From the NCBI GenBank assembly GCA_040383605.1, contig JBEIDF010000151.1, positions 1-9,115 of the forward strand: a stretch of DNA of 9,115 nt, in the 5' to 3' direction. Source of the stretch: M3007 sp040383605. GTDB lineage: Bacteria; Bacteroidota; Bacteroidia; Chitinophagales; Saprospiraceae. The notes beneath the pieces are model-generated. The model ran no database searches. It saw nothing but the letters and a program-made list of their open reading frames with translations, and was not told where the DNA came from. The translations under genes and the position numbers were made by a program. Positions within the stretch are counted from its first letter, which is position 1. Every line of letters starts with the position of its first letter. Positions 1-7,184 of the stretch are shown here, in pieces.

Positions 1-1305
1 CACGGGTTTTTCGGCGATATTGTACCCGAATTCGTCGGTTTCGCCATAGACCATACCCGGCTTCACTCCGCCGCCGGCCATCCAGATGGTGAAGCAGCGC
101 GGGTGGTGGTCGCGGCCGTAATTATCGGTGAGCGCGCCCTGGCCGTAGTTCGTGCGGCCGAACTCCCCGCCCCAGATCACCAGCGTCTCTTCCAGCAGGC
201 CGCGTTGTTTGAGGTCTAGCACCAGGGCTGCGGAGGCCTGATCCACGTCTTTGGCCAATCGGGTGGTCATGCCCGTCACATCGAAGTGCGCATCCCAGCC
301 CATGTGGTAGAGTTGGACGAATCGGACGCCGCGTTCCGACAATCGGCGCGCCAGCAGGCAGTTGGCGGCATACGTTCCGGGGATCATCGCCTCGGCGCCA
401 TACAGTCGGAACGTGCTGTCGGGTTCCGTGCTGACGTCCATCAGTTCCGGCGCCGCGCTTTGCATGCGGAACGACATTTCGTATTGGGCGATGCGGGTTC
501 CGATTTCCGGGTCGCCGAATTCCTCGAGGTGTTGTTGGTTGAGCCGGGCGATTTGGTCGAGCATTTCGCGGCGCGTCAGGCTGTCGAGGCCGGCGGGGTT
601 GTTGAGGTAGAGAATGGGGTCTTTCCCGGCGCGGAACTGGACGCCCTGGTGGATAGACGGCAGGAAAGCGCTGCCCCAGACCCGCGAGGCGAGGGGTTGG
701 ATATTTCCTTGTCCGCGGGAGAGCAGCACGACGAAAGCCGGCAGGTTTTGATTTTCACTGCCGAGGCCGTAGCTCATCCAGGAGCCGATGGCCGGCCGGC
801 CGGGTTGTTGGTGGCCCGTTTGGAAAAAAGTGACAGCCGGGTCGTGGTTGATGGCTTCGGTGTGCATCGTTTTGATGATACAGAGTTCATCCACGATCCC
901 GGCGATATGCGGGAGCAGGTCGGAGATCCAGGCGCCGCTTTGGCCGTGTTGTTGAAAATCAATTTTAGTTCCGATCAGCGGGAAGGCAGTCTGGTTGGCG
1001 GTCATCCCGGTGAGGCGTTGTCCCATTCGCACGCTGGCGGGTAGTTCCTGTCCGTGCATTTCGCGGAGTTTGGGTTTCCAGTCGAATAACTCCAGTTGCG
1101 ACGGCGCGCCGCTTTGGAAGAGATAGATGACCCTTTTTGCTTTGGGCGCGACATGGGGCAACAGGCCGGCGATGGTTTTTTCATCGCCTTGGTTGCAAGC
1201 GTTCAGGAGCGAGCCGAGTGCCAGGCTGCCGATACCAACGGCGGTTTTGGCCAGGAAGGAGCGGCGATTGAGGTGGAGGTGGTGTTCCAGCAATTCCTTT
1301 TCCAT
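1..1305 (-). CDS. DUF1501 domain protein, Tat-exported (3' end cut by window edge)
   Basis: The frame is open from the ATG at 1305-1303 to the window edge, giving 435 residues without a stop. Family members usually run to somewhat under 500 residues, so only the C-terminal tail is missing. The N-terminus has a twin-arginine signal: NRRSFLAK (R14, R15) followed by a hydrophobic stretch to about residue 34, then A36-C37, which might make it a Tat lipoprotein, although N35 is unusual in a lipobox. Motifs I associate with DUF1501 are GWDAHFD (336-342), WGGEFGRT (378-385) and GRDHHP (397-402). They are rich in Asp, His and Glu, as expected for the alkaline-phosphatase-like fold to which this family is usually assigned. 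Substrate and reaction are unknown. The gene starts four bases after the stop of the cytochrome/DUF1549/DUF1553 gene, so the two are almost certainly cotranscribed. The RR motif implies folding, perhaps with a metal, before export. Family call is confident; catalytic role is not. Confidence 0.9.
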   Translation of the reverse strand, partial: MEKELLEHHLHLNRRSFLAKTAVGIGSLALGSLLNACNQGDEKTIAGLLPHVAPKAKRVIYLFQSGAPSQLELFDWKPKLREMHGQELPASVRMGQRLTGMTANQTAFPLIGTKIDFQQHGQSGAWISDLLPHIAGIVDELCIIKTMHTEAINHDPAVTFFQTGHQQPGRPAIGSWMSYGLGSENQNLPAFVVLLSRGQGNIQPLASRVWGSAFLPSIHQGVQFRAGKDPILYLNNPAGLDSLTRREMLDQIARLNQQHLEEFGDPEIGTRIAQYEMSFRMQSAAPELMDVSTEPDSTFRLYGAEAMIPGTYAANCLLARRLSERGVRFVQLYHMGWDAHFDVTGMTTRLAKDVDQASAALVLDLKQRGLLEETLVIWGGEFGRTNYGQGALTDNYGRDHHPRCFTIWMAGGGVKPGMVYGETDEFGYNIAEKPV

Positions 1306-1309
1306 GCGC

Positions 1310-3658
1310 CTAGGTTTTAGAGATCACCTCGTCGAGGTTGTAGATGATTTGGATACAGAGCAGGAGTGCGGCCTGTTCGGCCGGATCCTGATTTTTTTCT
1401 ATTGGGTACGGGCCTGTTTGCCGGATCAGCAGTTCGGCTTGTTTTTTTTGTTGGCTGAATTTGGCTTGTTGGCGCTGGTAAAATTCGGCCAGGCTTTTCA
1501 GTTCGCTGCGGGCCGGCGGGCGACCGGCGATCCGGCGGAAGGCTTTTTCTATGCGTTTTTCGGGCATTTCTTTTCCAGACTCCCGGATCAGTCGTTGTGC
1601 CAGCACCCGGGCAGCCTCCAGCGCCTGCTGGTCGTTGAGCAGCGCGAGGGCTTGCAGGGGCGTGCTGGTGCTGGTGCGCCGCACTTCGCAGAGGTCGCGC
1701 ATAGGCGCGTCGAAGCTCAGGTGCGTGGGCGGGGGGATTGTCCGGCGGTTATAGGTATAAATACTGCGCCGGTACATTTTGTCGGCGCTGGTATCCGGGA
1801 CGTAGCTGAATTCCCCTCGGAAGGCGTCGGCGGTTTTTTCAGTAGAGATTTCCTCCCACAGCCCCGGGGGTTGGAATGGTTTTACGGAGGGGCCGCCGAT
1901 TTTTTGTACCAGGAGGCCGCTGGTCAGCAGCATTTGATCGCGGATAAACTCATACGGCATACGGTGGCGCGGGCCGCGGGCCAGCCAGATATTTTCGGGA
2001 TCACGGGCGAGGTCTTTTTGTGCGGCTTCCGACGATTGGCGGTAGGCGGCGCTGGTGACCATTTGGCGGAGCAGCCGCTTGATATCCCAGCCGTGTTCCT
2101 GAAAATCCGCCGCCAGCCAGTCGAGTAGTTCCGGGTGCGTGGGCAAGGCGCCCTGCATACCGAAATTATCGGGCGTGGACACGATACCCCGGCCGAAGAT
2201 TTCCTGCCAGAGTCGGTTTACTGTTACCCGCGCGGTGAGCGGATTTTTCGGACTAAACAGCCACTTCGACAGGCCCAGGCGATTTGCGGGCAGCAGGGTA
2301 TCCCAGGGCAGGATCGCGGGCGGCGCGGCGGGCTGTACGGGGGCGGTTGGCTGGTCGTACTGACCGCGGTTCAGGACGAACGTGGCGCGTTTTTTATCCG
2401 GCGGTTGTTCAGCCATGACCATGAGGCGGAGGGTATCTTCCTTTTTTTGGAGCACCTCCTGCGCGTTCAGAAAATGCAGCACGCCGGATACGTCTGCCTG
2501 CGTGAGCGGGATCCAGGGTTCGGGTGTTTGCAGGTTGGGTACGAAGCCTTTTTCGGGTACATTATTAAAGAAAGCGAACAGGGCATAATAGTCTTTTGTG
2601 CTGACGGGGTCGTATTTATGATCGTGGCAGCGGGCGCATTCAAGCGTCAGGCCGAGGAAAGCCTTTCCCAGCGTATTGGTGCGGTCGGCCACGTATTCCA
2701 CCCGGTATTCTTCGTCAATGACGCCGCCTTCCTGGGTAATTTTGTGGTTTCGGTTAAAGCCGGTGGCGAGGATTTGTTCTTTGGTCGCGTTGGGCAGCAA
2801 GTCGCCGGCGAGTTGCCAACCGACAAAGCGGTCGTAGGGCATATTTTCATTAAACGCCTTAATCACCCAGTCACGCCAGGGCCACATGATCCGCGGCAGA
2901 TCGTCCTGATAGCCATGCGTATCGGAATAGCGCGCCAGGTCGAGCCAGTTCATGGCCATGCGCTCGCCGTAGGCCGGGGAGGCCAGCAGCAAATCCACGA
3001 TTTTTTCATACGCATTAGGCGAATTATCGGCCAGAAAGCGCGCCAAAAGATCTGGTGCGGGCGGCAGGCCGGTGAGGTCGAAACATACGCGGCGGAGCAG
3101 CCGGTTTTTTTCTGCTTCCTGGTTTGGCTGGAGGCCTTGTTCGTCCATTTTAGCCAGCAGAAAATAGTCTATTTCATTTTGGGGCCAGTCCGCATCTGAT
3201 ACTGGCGGCGTGGCGCTTTTTTGGGGCGGGGTAAAAGCCCAGTGCGGGGAATAGGGGGCGCCTTGTTCGATCCATCGGCGCAGCAGCGCTTTTTCGTAAT
3301 CCGTCAGGGTGAGGTGCGTGGCGGGCGGCGGCATCACCAGTTCCGTATCCTGCTGGAAGATACGGTCAATCAGGGCGCTTTTTTCCGGATGGCCGGGTAC
3401 GATGGCATAGCGGTCTTTGCGTTCGCCGAGGGCGGCGTAAGCGCCCTCCGGCTGGTCGAGCCGCAGGCCGGCCTCCCGTTTTTTTTCATCCGGGCCGTGG
3501 CAGGCGAAACAGCGATCGGACAGGATTGGGCGGACGTGGAAGTTGTAGTCCACTTTTTCTGGAAAGGCCGGTTCCCGCTGCTTGCCGCCGAGGGTGAAGT
3601 AGGCGGAAAGGAGCAGGACCAAGCTGAACAGGGAGACGGCTATAAGAGCGTGGCGCAT
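1310..3658 (-). CDS. Exported planctomycete-type cytochrome c / DUF1549 / DUF1553 protein
   Basis: This 782-residue protein starts with a signal peptide or membrane anchor (hydrophobic residues about 5-24). A short cytochrome c domain of the planctomycete type follows, with the haem motif CFACH (C50, C53, H54) and a candidate axial Met in LVMPPPATH (M109). DUF1549 spans roughly 155-365, starting near WPQNEIDYFLLAK and containing FDLTGLPP and a second CXXCH, CARCHDHKYDP (C341, C344, H345). DUF1553 starts near 473 with LTARVTVNRLWQEIFGRG and runs to about 730, including RRTSTSTPLQALALLND. It should act in the periplasm or at the outer face of a membrane. Members are often annotated only by domain names, and their reaction is not established; a redox partnership with the adjacent DUF1501 protein is inference. 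It lacks the LamG-like insert that many larger planctomycete relatives carry between the DUFs. It is the first gene of a two-gene operon, with a good -7 box just upstream. Confidence 0.93.
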   Translation of the reverse strand: MRHALIAVSLFSLVLLLSAYFTLGGKQREPAFPEKVDYNFHVRPILSDRCFACHGPDEKKREAGLRLDQPEGAYAALGERKDRYAIVPGHPEKSALIDRIFQQDTELVMPPPATHLTLTDYEKALLRRWIEQGAPYSPHWAFTPPQKSATPPVSDADWPQNEIDYFLLAKMDEQGLQPNQEAEKNRLLRRVCFDLTGLPPAPDLLARFLADNSPNAYEKIVDLLLASPAYGERMAMNWLDLARYSDTHGYQDDLPRIMWPWRDWVIKAFNENMPYDRFVGWQLAGDLLPNATKEQILATGFNRNHKITQEGGVIDEEYRVEYVADRTNTLGKAFLGLTLECARCHDHKYDPVSTKDYYALFAFFNNVPEKGFVPNLQTPEPWIPLTQADVSGVLHFLNAQEVLQKKEDTLRLMVMAEQPPDKKRATFVLNRGQYDQPTAPVQPAAPPAILPWDTLLPANRLGLSKWLFSPKNPLTARVTVNRLWQEIFGRGIVSTPDNFGMQGALPTHPELLDWLAADFQEHGWDIKRLLRQMVTSAAYRQSSEAAQKDLARDPENIWLARGPRHRMPYEFIRDQMLLTSGLLVQKIGGPSVKPFQPPGLWEEISTEKTADAFRGEFSYVPDTSADKMYRRSIYTYNRRTIPPPTHLSFDAPMRDLCEVRRTSTSTPLQALALLNDQQALEAARVLAQRLIRESGKEMPEKRIEKAFRRIAGRPPARSELKSLAEFYQRQQAKFSQQKKQAELLIRQTGPYPIEKNQDPAEQAALLLCIQIIYNLDEVISKT

Positions 3659-3685
3659 GTTTCTCGTTCAAAGTTATTCGTCTTG

Positions 3686-3719
3686 CAAATGTACCCAAGT
3701 TTTCATGGATTTCAGCCAA
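3686..3719 (-). promoter_or_regulatory. Predicted Bacteroidota promoter for the DUF1553/DUF1501 operon
   Basis: On the minus strand the -7 box TACATTTG (3693-3686) matches TAnnTTTG exactly. A TTG at 3719-3717 lies 23 bases upstream, the upper end of the spacing known for flavobacterial promoters. The expected transcript start is near 3680, giving a leader of about 20 bases before the ATG at 3658. The start region has no Shine-Dalgarno sequence, which is normal for this phylum. Confidence 0.5.
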
Positions 3720-3824
3720 TTGAAAGGTCTTTGAGTTGCATGATATGCCTGTTCAACCGCGTCTAAGATTATACTTTTTGATGTGAGAACAATTTTTTTC
3801 CGAAAAAACGCCACGAAAAATATT

Positions 3825-5141
3825 TTATAAATTCATACAAAAATTGGAGACTGCATACAGGGGAAGCACCTTAATATCCTGGTACTCGGCAAAATTTTCT
3901 ATAGAGAAGCGGTAGCCATGCGTTTGCTTTTTCTCCGATAAAAAAACACGCAAACTTTGCATCTGTCCTTTGCCCGAAGATTTTATTTCGATGGGATATA
4001 TAGCCCCATTCTTTTGTGCCAAAAAGTCCACCTCTGCATTTGATTTCCCCTCGCGTTGCCAGTAATACAGGTCGGGATAGGCTTCTGGTGATTGGTATTT
4101 AATATATTCCAACCCCCAGAACTGTTCTGCCAGCAAGCCTTTATTGACCATTGGAAAATCAGGTTGGCTGTACAATACCGTAAAGTCAAGTCCCAGTATG
4201 CGTTGGAAAATACCGGTGTCCAAGAGCATCATTTTCCTTTTCTTAGGGTTTGCCTCCGCGCCTATCGGAATACCGTTGGCGTCCGAATGCGTTACCGGAA
4301 CAACCCAGCCGGCCAAAATCAATAACTCGACTGCTTCTTTTGCCTGATAATCCTTGATTTGGGTACCTGCCTTGGAGTACACAAATTTGCCCCCTGCCTG
4401 CTGCACAACCGAATTAAAAACTTCTTGCAAACGCAGGGAAGGTATTGCTTTTTTGTATTTGGCAAAATCCGACCGCAGGGCTGCCATGAGGTCGTCCAGA
4501 ACGCCCTGCACAGACAATAACTGTTTCGTAGCGGCATACCGGGCTACCGCTTCAGGCATGCCGCCTGTTACCATAAAAACCGACAAATATTGCAACAGGC
4601 GTTCGTGCAGGAATTGGGGCAATGGTTTCTCTGCACGGGCATTTTGTTTTTCCGCTAGCAATAAATCCTCGTTTAATGACAACAAAAATTCATCGAACGA
4701 AAAAGGGAACATATAATACGATTTAATACGCCCTACTCCATACGAAGGCAGGGTCTGGAGGGCAAATTCCAGCAAAGAACCCGCTGCTACCAGGTGTAGC
4801 CCAGGCATTTGTTCATAAAAAAAACGCAGGGAAGAAATGGCGGCAGGGCAAGCCTGGATTTCATCGAAAAACAACAGTGTCTTGCCCGGCACAATTTGTC
4901 TTCCAGCCGTTACCGACAACCGCTCTAACAAGTAAGCAGGCGACAACTCGCCCGAAAACAAGGGAATGTATTGAGGGCTTTGCTCAAAATTGATTTCAAC
5001 ATAATCCTCAAAGTCCTGGCTTAAATTCCGAATAGCAGATGACTTCCCGACCTGCCTTGCACCTCTCAAAAGCAGCGGCTTTCGGTAAGGGTCACTTTTC
5101 CAGGAAAACAAATACTTGTCTATCAGCCTTCTATGGTACAT
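3825..5141 (-). CDS. AAA family ATPase with C-terminal DUF4143 domain
   Basis: The 438-residue protein has the usual length and order of the AAA_14/DUF4143 family. The ATPase part (about 1-150) has the Walker A motif GARQVGKS (27-34), Walker B LLFFDEI (D93, E94) and the sensor-like strand LVAAGS (117-122). The C-terminal part (about 190-400) is DUF4143, with EVDFLAQ (E370, D372) and PIEIKSS (E385, K387). This spacing resembles the E/D...ExK core of the PD-(D/E)XK nuclease fold, and all the key residues are present. Cellular function of this widespread family is not known; ideas range from DNA processing to regulation or toxin-like roles. It is patchily distributed and often exchanged between genomes. 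Consistent with that, a 60-base sample here (4321-4380) is 43% GC against 60% in the DUF1501 gene (241-300), and codons are visibly richer in A/T. It stands alone, with no partner gene beside it. Confidence 0.93.
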   Translation of the reverse strand: MYHRRLIDKYLFSWKSDPYRKPLLLRGARQVGKSSAIRNLSQDFEDYVEINFEQSPQYIPLFSGELSPAYLLERLSVTAGRQIVPGKTLLFFDEIQACPAAISSLRFFYEQMPGLHLVAAGSLLEFALQTLPSYGVGRIKSYYMFPFSFDEFLLSLNEDLLLAEKQNARAEKPLPQFLHERLLQYLSVFMVTGGMPEAVARYAATKQLLSVQGVLDDLMAALRSDFAKYKKAIPSLRLQEVFNSVVQQAGGKFVYSKAGTQIKDYQAKEAVELLILAGWVVPVTHSDANGIPIGAEANPKKRKMMLLDTGIFQRILGLDFTVLYSQPDFPMVNKGLLAEQFWGLEYIKYQSPEAYPDLYYWQREGKSNAEVDFLAQKNGAIYPIEIKSSGKGQMQSLRVFLSEKKQTHGYRFSIENFAEYQDIKVLPLYAVSNFCMNL

Positions 5142-5146
5142 TTTTA

Positions 5147-5228
5147 AAAATTCGAGGCAAATAAATACAAAAAAACTTTAAAATTCGAGGCAAAAATATG
5201 AAAATAAATTAGAACATTCGACCCAAAA
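5147..5228. repeat. Three direct repeats with exact 33-bp period upstream of the ATPase gene
   Basis: The 15-mer AAAATTCGAGGCAAA occurs identically at 5147-5161 and 5180-5194. A diverged third copy, ATTCGACCCAAA, begins at 5216. The shared ATTCGA starts at 5150, 5183 and 5216, so both intervals are exactly 33 bp, about three helical turns. The first copy ends six bases from the ATPase start codon. The even spacing suggests binding sites for a repeated regulator, or remains of a duplicated sequence. On the minus strand each copy reads TTTGnnTCGAAT. Confidence 0.7.
5191..5226 (-). promoter_or_regulatory. Possible promoter of the ATPase gene
   Basis: The minus strand carries TATTTTTG (5198-5191), a perfect TAnnTTTG -7 box that overlaps the middle direct repeat. 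The nearest upstream TTG (5226-5224) is 25 bases away and lies in the third repeat, slightly beyond the normal 17-23 range, so the assignment is weak. If real, the repeats overlap both promoter boxes, which would suit repression. The leader would be about 45 bases. Confidence 0.33.
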
Positions 5229-5256
5229 CATCAACACGCCCCAATGTCCAGTGCTA

Positions 5257-5337
5257 CGAGCATGTCTAAAATTATATTTCTCGCTAATATGAAAGTCTTT
5301 TTCATATTAGAAAGAAATATAATTTTAAACACGCTCT
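5257..5337. repeat. 79-bp near-perfect palindrome flanked by TA, MITE-like
   Basis: The arms 5258-5294 and 5300-5336 are reverse complements at 33 of 37 positions, around a five-base loop (5295-5299). The outer end of the right arm read inwards is GAGCGTGTTTAAAATTAT and of the left arm GAGCATGTCTAAAATTAT. One mismatched base further out on each side there is a TA dinucleotide (5255-5256 and 5338-5339), as left by elements that duplicate a TA target. It contains no gene. It lies between two genes transcribed away from each other, so it does not serve as a terminator of either. A miniature transposable element or a paired remnant of insertion-sequence ends is the best guess; the transposase family is not identified. 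Confidence 0.6.
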
Positions 5338-5357
5338 TATGAAAAACCAAGTGAATT

Positions 5358-5390
5358 TTGGCGTAGAACCACAAATTTTCCCTACTTTTG
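5358..5390 (+). promoter_or_regulatory. Predicted Bacteroidota promoter of the DUF2007 gene
   Basis: TTG at 5358-5360 and TACTTTTG at 5383-5390 are 22 bases apart, matching TTG-N(17-23)-TAnnTTTG with no mismatch. Transcription would start near 5396, about ten bases before the ATG at 5406. The box covers an in-frame TTG (5388-5390), which argues against that codon as a start. The promoter begins 21 bases after the palindromic element. Confidence 0.6.
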
Positions 5391-5405
5391 ATCAAATTTC
5401 CACCC

Positions 5406-5768
5406 ATGACAACCCGCGATCCACTGGACGACTGGGAGATGAACGACCCTTTCGAGCATTTCGAAAGCGGCGAGGCCGACGTAGTCGCCAAGTTCTTTTC
5501 CCCAATGGAGGCCGAAGTGGCCGCTGCCCGGCTGCGGGCGGAGGGGATTCCGTGTTTTTTATCCAACCAGGGGTCGCAGTTTATACAAACCCAAACGATG
5601 AACATGATGCGGCTGCATGTACGGCCGCAAGACGCCGACCGCGCCCGCGAAATCCTGGCGGACACGCTGCCGTTACCGGATTCTGCGCCGGACAATGCCT
5701 GGCGCTGGATCGGGTTGTTTTTTGTGGCGGTGGCAGTGCTTATCCTGCTTTGGATGTACTTTTCGTAA
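5406..5768 (+). CDS. DUF2007 domain protein with C-terminal membrane helix
   Basis: The product has 120 residues from the ATG at 5406. A start at the TTG at 5388 would add six residues but is covered by the -7 box, so the ATG is chosen. Residues about 26-86 resemble DUF2007, also annotated as putative signal-transducing protein: VVAKFFSPMEAEVAAARLRA, then EGIPCFLSNQG, then LHVRPQDADRAREIL, an alpha-beta fold like a small ligand- or partner-binding domain. A strongly hydrophobic segment at about 100-118 (WIGLFFVAVAVLILLWMYF) should tether it to the inner membrane, with the domain in the cytoplasm. The N-terminal 25 residues are acidic and probably flexible. The precise role of this family is unknown. 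The last 29 bases overlap the 3' end of rimO on the opposite strand. Confidence 0.82.
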   Translation: MTTRDPLDDWEMNDPFEHFESGEADVVAKFFSPMEAEVAAARLRAEGIPCFLSNQGSQFIQTQTMNMMRLHVRPQDADRAREILADTLPLPDSAPDNAWRWIGLFFVAVAVLILLWMYFS

Positions 5769-7086
5769 TAATTTCTTCAACCGGCTCGCCGTACAAATCA
5801 AACGCCTCGGCATCCGTAATGCGTATCCGGGCAAAATCGCCCAGGCGGATATAATTTCCTTTAGCGGGCACCAGCACCTCATTGTCCACTTCCGGAGAGT
5901 CGGCCTCGGTGCGGCCGATGTAGAATCCGCCTTCTTTGCGGTCGAACAGGGTTTTGTACACCTTGCCAATCTTGGCCTCGTTCTTGGCCAGCGAGATTTC
6001 TTCCTGCACTTCCATCAGGCGTTGGGCGCGCTCCGCTTTCACTTCGGCCGGCACATCATCCACCAAATCGTGGGCGCGGGTGCTTTCCTCATGGGAGTAC
6101 TGGAACACCCCTACCCTTTCGAACTGCTGGTCTTTCACAAATTGGATCAGCGCCTCCACATCGGCCTCCGTTTCTCCGGGATAGCCCACGAGGAACGTCG
6201 TGCGCAGGGCGATACCGGGCACTTTTTCGCGGACCCGGTTGAGCAGTTCTACCGTTTCGGCTTTCGTAATCTGGCGGCGCATGGAAGCCAGCACCGGATC
6301 GCTCACATGCTGCAGGGGCATATCGAGGTAGTTGCAGATTTCCGGACGTTCGGCCATGACATCGAGAATTTCCAGCGGAAACTTACTGGGATAGGCGTAG
6401 TGCAGGCGAATCCACTCGATACCCTCCACGTCGGCCAAGGCGTGTAGCAGGCGGGGCAATTCGCGTTTTTTGTAGATATCGAGGCCATAGTAGGTCAGTT
6501 CCTGGGCGATCAGCATCAATTCCTTCACCCCGCGGCGGGCGAGATTTTTGGCTTCCTGTACCAGTTCTTCGATTGGGCGGCTCACGTGGCCGCCGCGCAT
6601 CAGCGGGATCGCGCAGAAGGAGCAGGTGCGGTTGCATCCTTCCGATATTTTGAGGTATGCGTAGTGCGGCAGCGTGGTGATCTGGCGTTCGCCGAGCAGC
6701 TCGTGCTTGTAGTCGGCGTTTAGTCTGGCCAGCAGGGCCGGCATTTCCAGGGTGCCGAAGTAGGCGTCCACCTCTGGGATTTCCTGCTCTAAGTCGTCTT
6801 TATAGCGCTGCGACAGGCAGCCGGTGACGTAGAGTTTATCCAGTTGGCCATTTTGTTTGAGCGCTGCGTGGGCCAGGATCGTATCAATACTTTCCTGTTT
6901 AGCCACGTCAATAAAGCCGCAGGTATTGATAATCACGATATTCGCATCCGAATCTTCCCGCTCGTGCGTCACGTCAAAATCATTCCCGCGCAGCTGCGTG
7001 ATCAGGTTTTCGCTGTCCACGAGATTTTTGGAACAGCCGAGGGTGACGACGTTGACTTTGTCCGGGCGAATTTTTTTTGTCTTCAT
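5740..7086 (-). CDS. rimO: Ribosomal protein S12 methylthiotransferase RimO
   Basis: RimO is a radical-SAM enzyme with two [4Fe-4S] clusters that adds a methylthio group to the beta carbon of a conserved aspartate in ribosomal protein S12. The 448-residue product has all three domains. The N-terminal methylthiotransferase domain has cluster cysteines C18 (VTLGCSKN), C56 (NTCGF) and C90 (TGCLSQR). The radical-SAM core has the CxxxCxxC motif in EGCNRTCSFCAIPLMRG (C151, C155, C158). A C-terminal TRAM domain covers about 380-445. VTLGCSKNLVDSE at the start and the length separate it from the tRNA enzyme MiaB. The ATG at 7086 follows an A/T-rich leader without a Shine-Dalgarno sequence. It is probably a single-gene unit, convergent with the DUF2007 gene (29-bp overlap) and divergent from the DinB-like gene. 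Confidence 0.96.
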   Translation of the reverse strand: MKTKKIRPDKVNVVTLGCSKNLVDSENLITQLRGNDFDVTHEREDSDANIVIINTCGFIDVAKQESIDTILAHAALKQNGQLDKLYVTGCLSQRYKDDLEQEIPEVDAYFGTLEMPALLARLNADYKHELLGERQITTLPHYAYLKISEGCNRTCSFCAIPLMRGGHVSRPIEELVQEAKNLARRGVKELMLIAQELTYYGLDIYKKRELPRLLHALADVEGIEWIRLHYAYPSKFPLEILDVMAERPEICNYLDMPLQHVSDPVLASMRRQITKAETVELLNRVREKVPGIALRTTFLVGYPGETEADVEALIQFVKDQQFERVGVFQYSHEESTRAHDLVDDVPAEVKAERAQRLMEVQEEISLAKNEAKIGKVYKTLFDRKEGGFYIGRTEADSPEVDNEVLVPAKGNYIRLGDFARIRITDAEAFDLYGEPVEEIITKSTSKAG

Positions 7087-7184
7087 ATTTATTTGAACGT
7101 ACCTGCTTCGCCGGCTCGCTGTCTGGCGAAAAATGAATCCTTTTGGGGTTCAGATGCGGCCGACTAAGTAGTTTGAAAAAAGGA

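Noticed and set aside
286..1044. Plus-strand open frame (252 codons) near the left edge
   Set aside because: The minus strand carries a continuous DUF1501 frame with Tat signal and conserved motifs across the same bases.
1127..2128. Long plus-strand open frame (333 codons) opposite the DUF1553 gene
   Set aside because: Its sequence shows no recognisable domain. It is antisense to a gene with clear motifs and reflects high GC codon bias in the true frame.
2135..3199. Long plus-strand open frame (354 codons) opposite the DUF1549 part
   Set aside because: Same reason: it is a shadow of the 782-residue protein, whose CXXCH and DUF motifs are intact on the minus strand.
3791..3808. T-run and A-run around CCG downstream of the ATPase gene, as a terminator
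   Set aside because: The stem would be A-U pairs only, with a very small loop, and no following T-run on the minus strand; too weak to call.
3825..5141. The AAA-DUF4143 ATPase as part of a multi-gene defence system
   Set aside because: No methylase, helicase, toxin, reverse transcriptase or other effector gene is next to it; the flanking genes are unrelated operons.
5231..5695. Minus-strand open frame (154 codons) covering the palindrome and the DUF2007 gene
   Set aside because: Its start lies in the DUF2007 gene and its end reads through the palindromic repeat; there is no family resemblance.
5617..6447. Plus-strand open frame (276 codons) across the end of the DUF2007 gene and into rimO
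   Set aside because: It overlaps two well supported genes and has low-quality composition; both real genes explain the region.
7107..7130. Hairpin TTCGCC...GGCGAA in the rimO leader, as a riboswitch or attenuator
   Set aside because: Only a six-base stem with a 12-base loop and no wider conserved structure; probably chance in GC-rich DNA.
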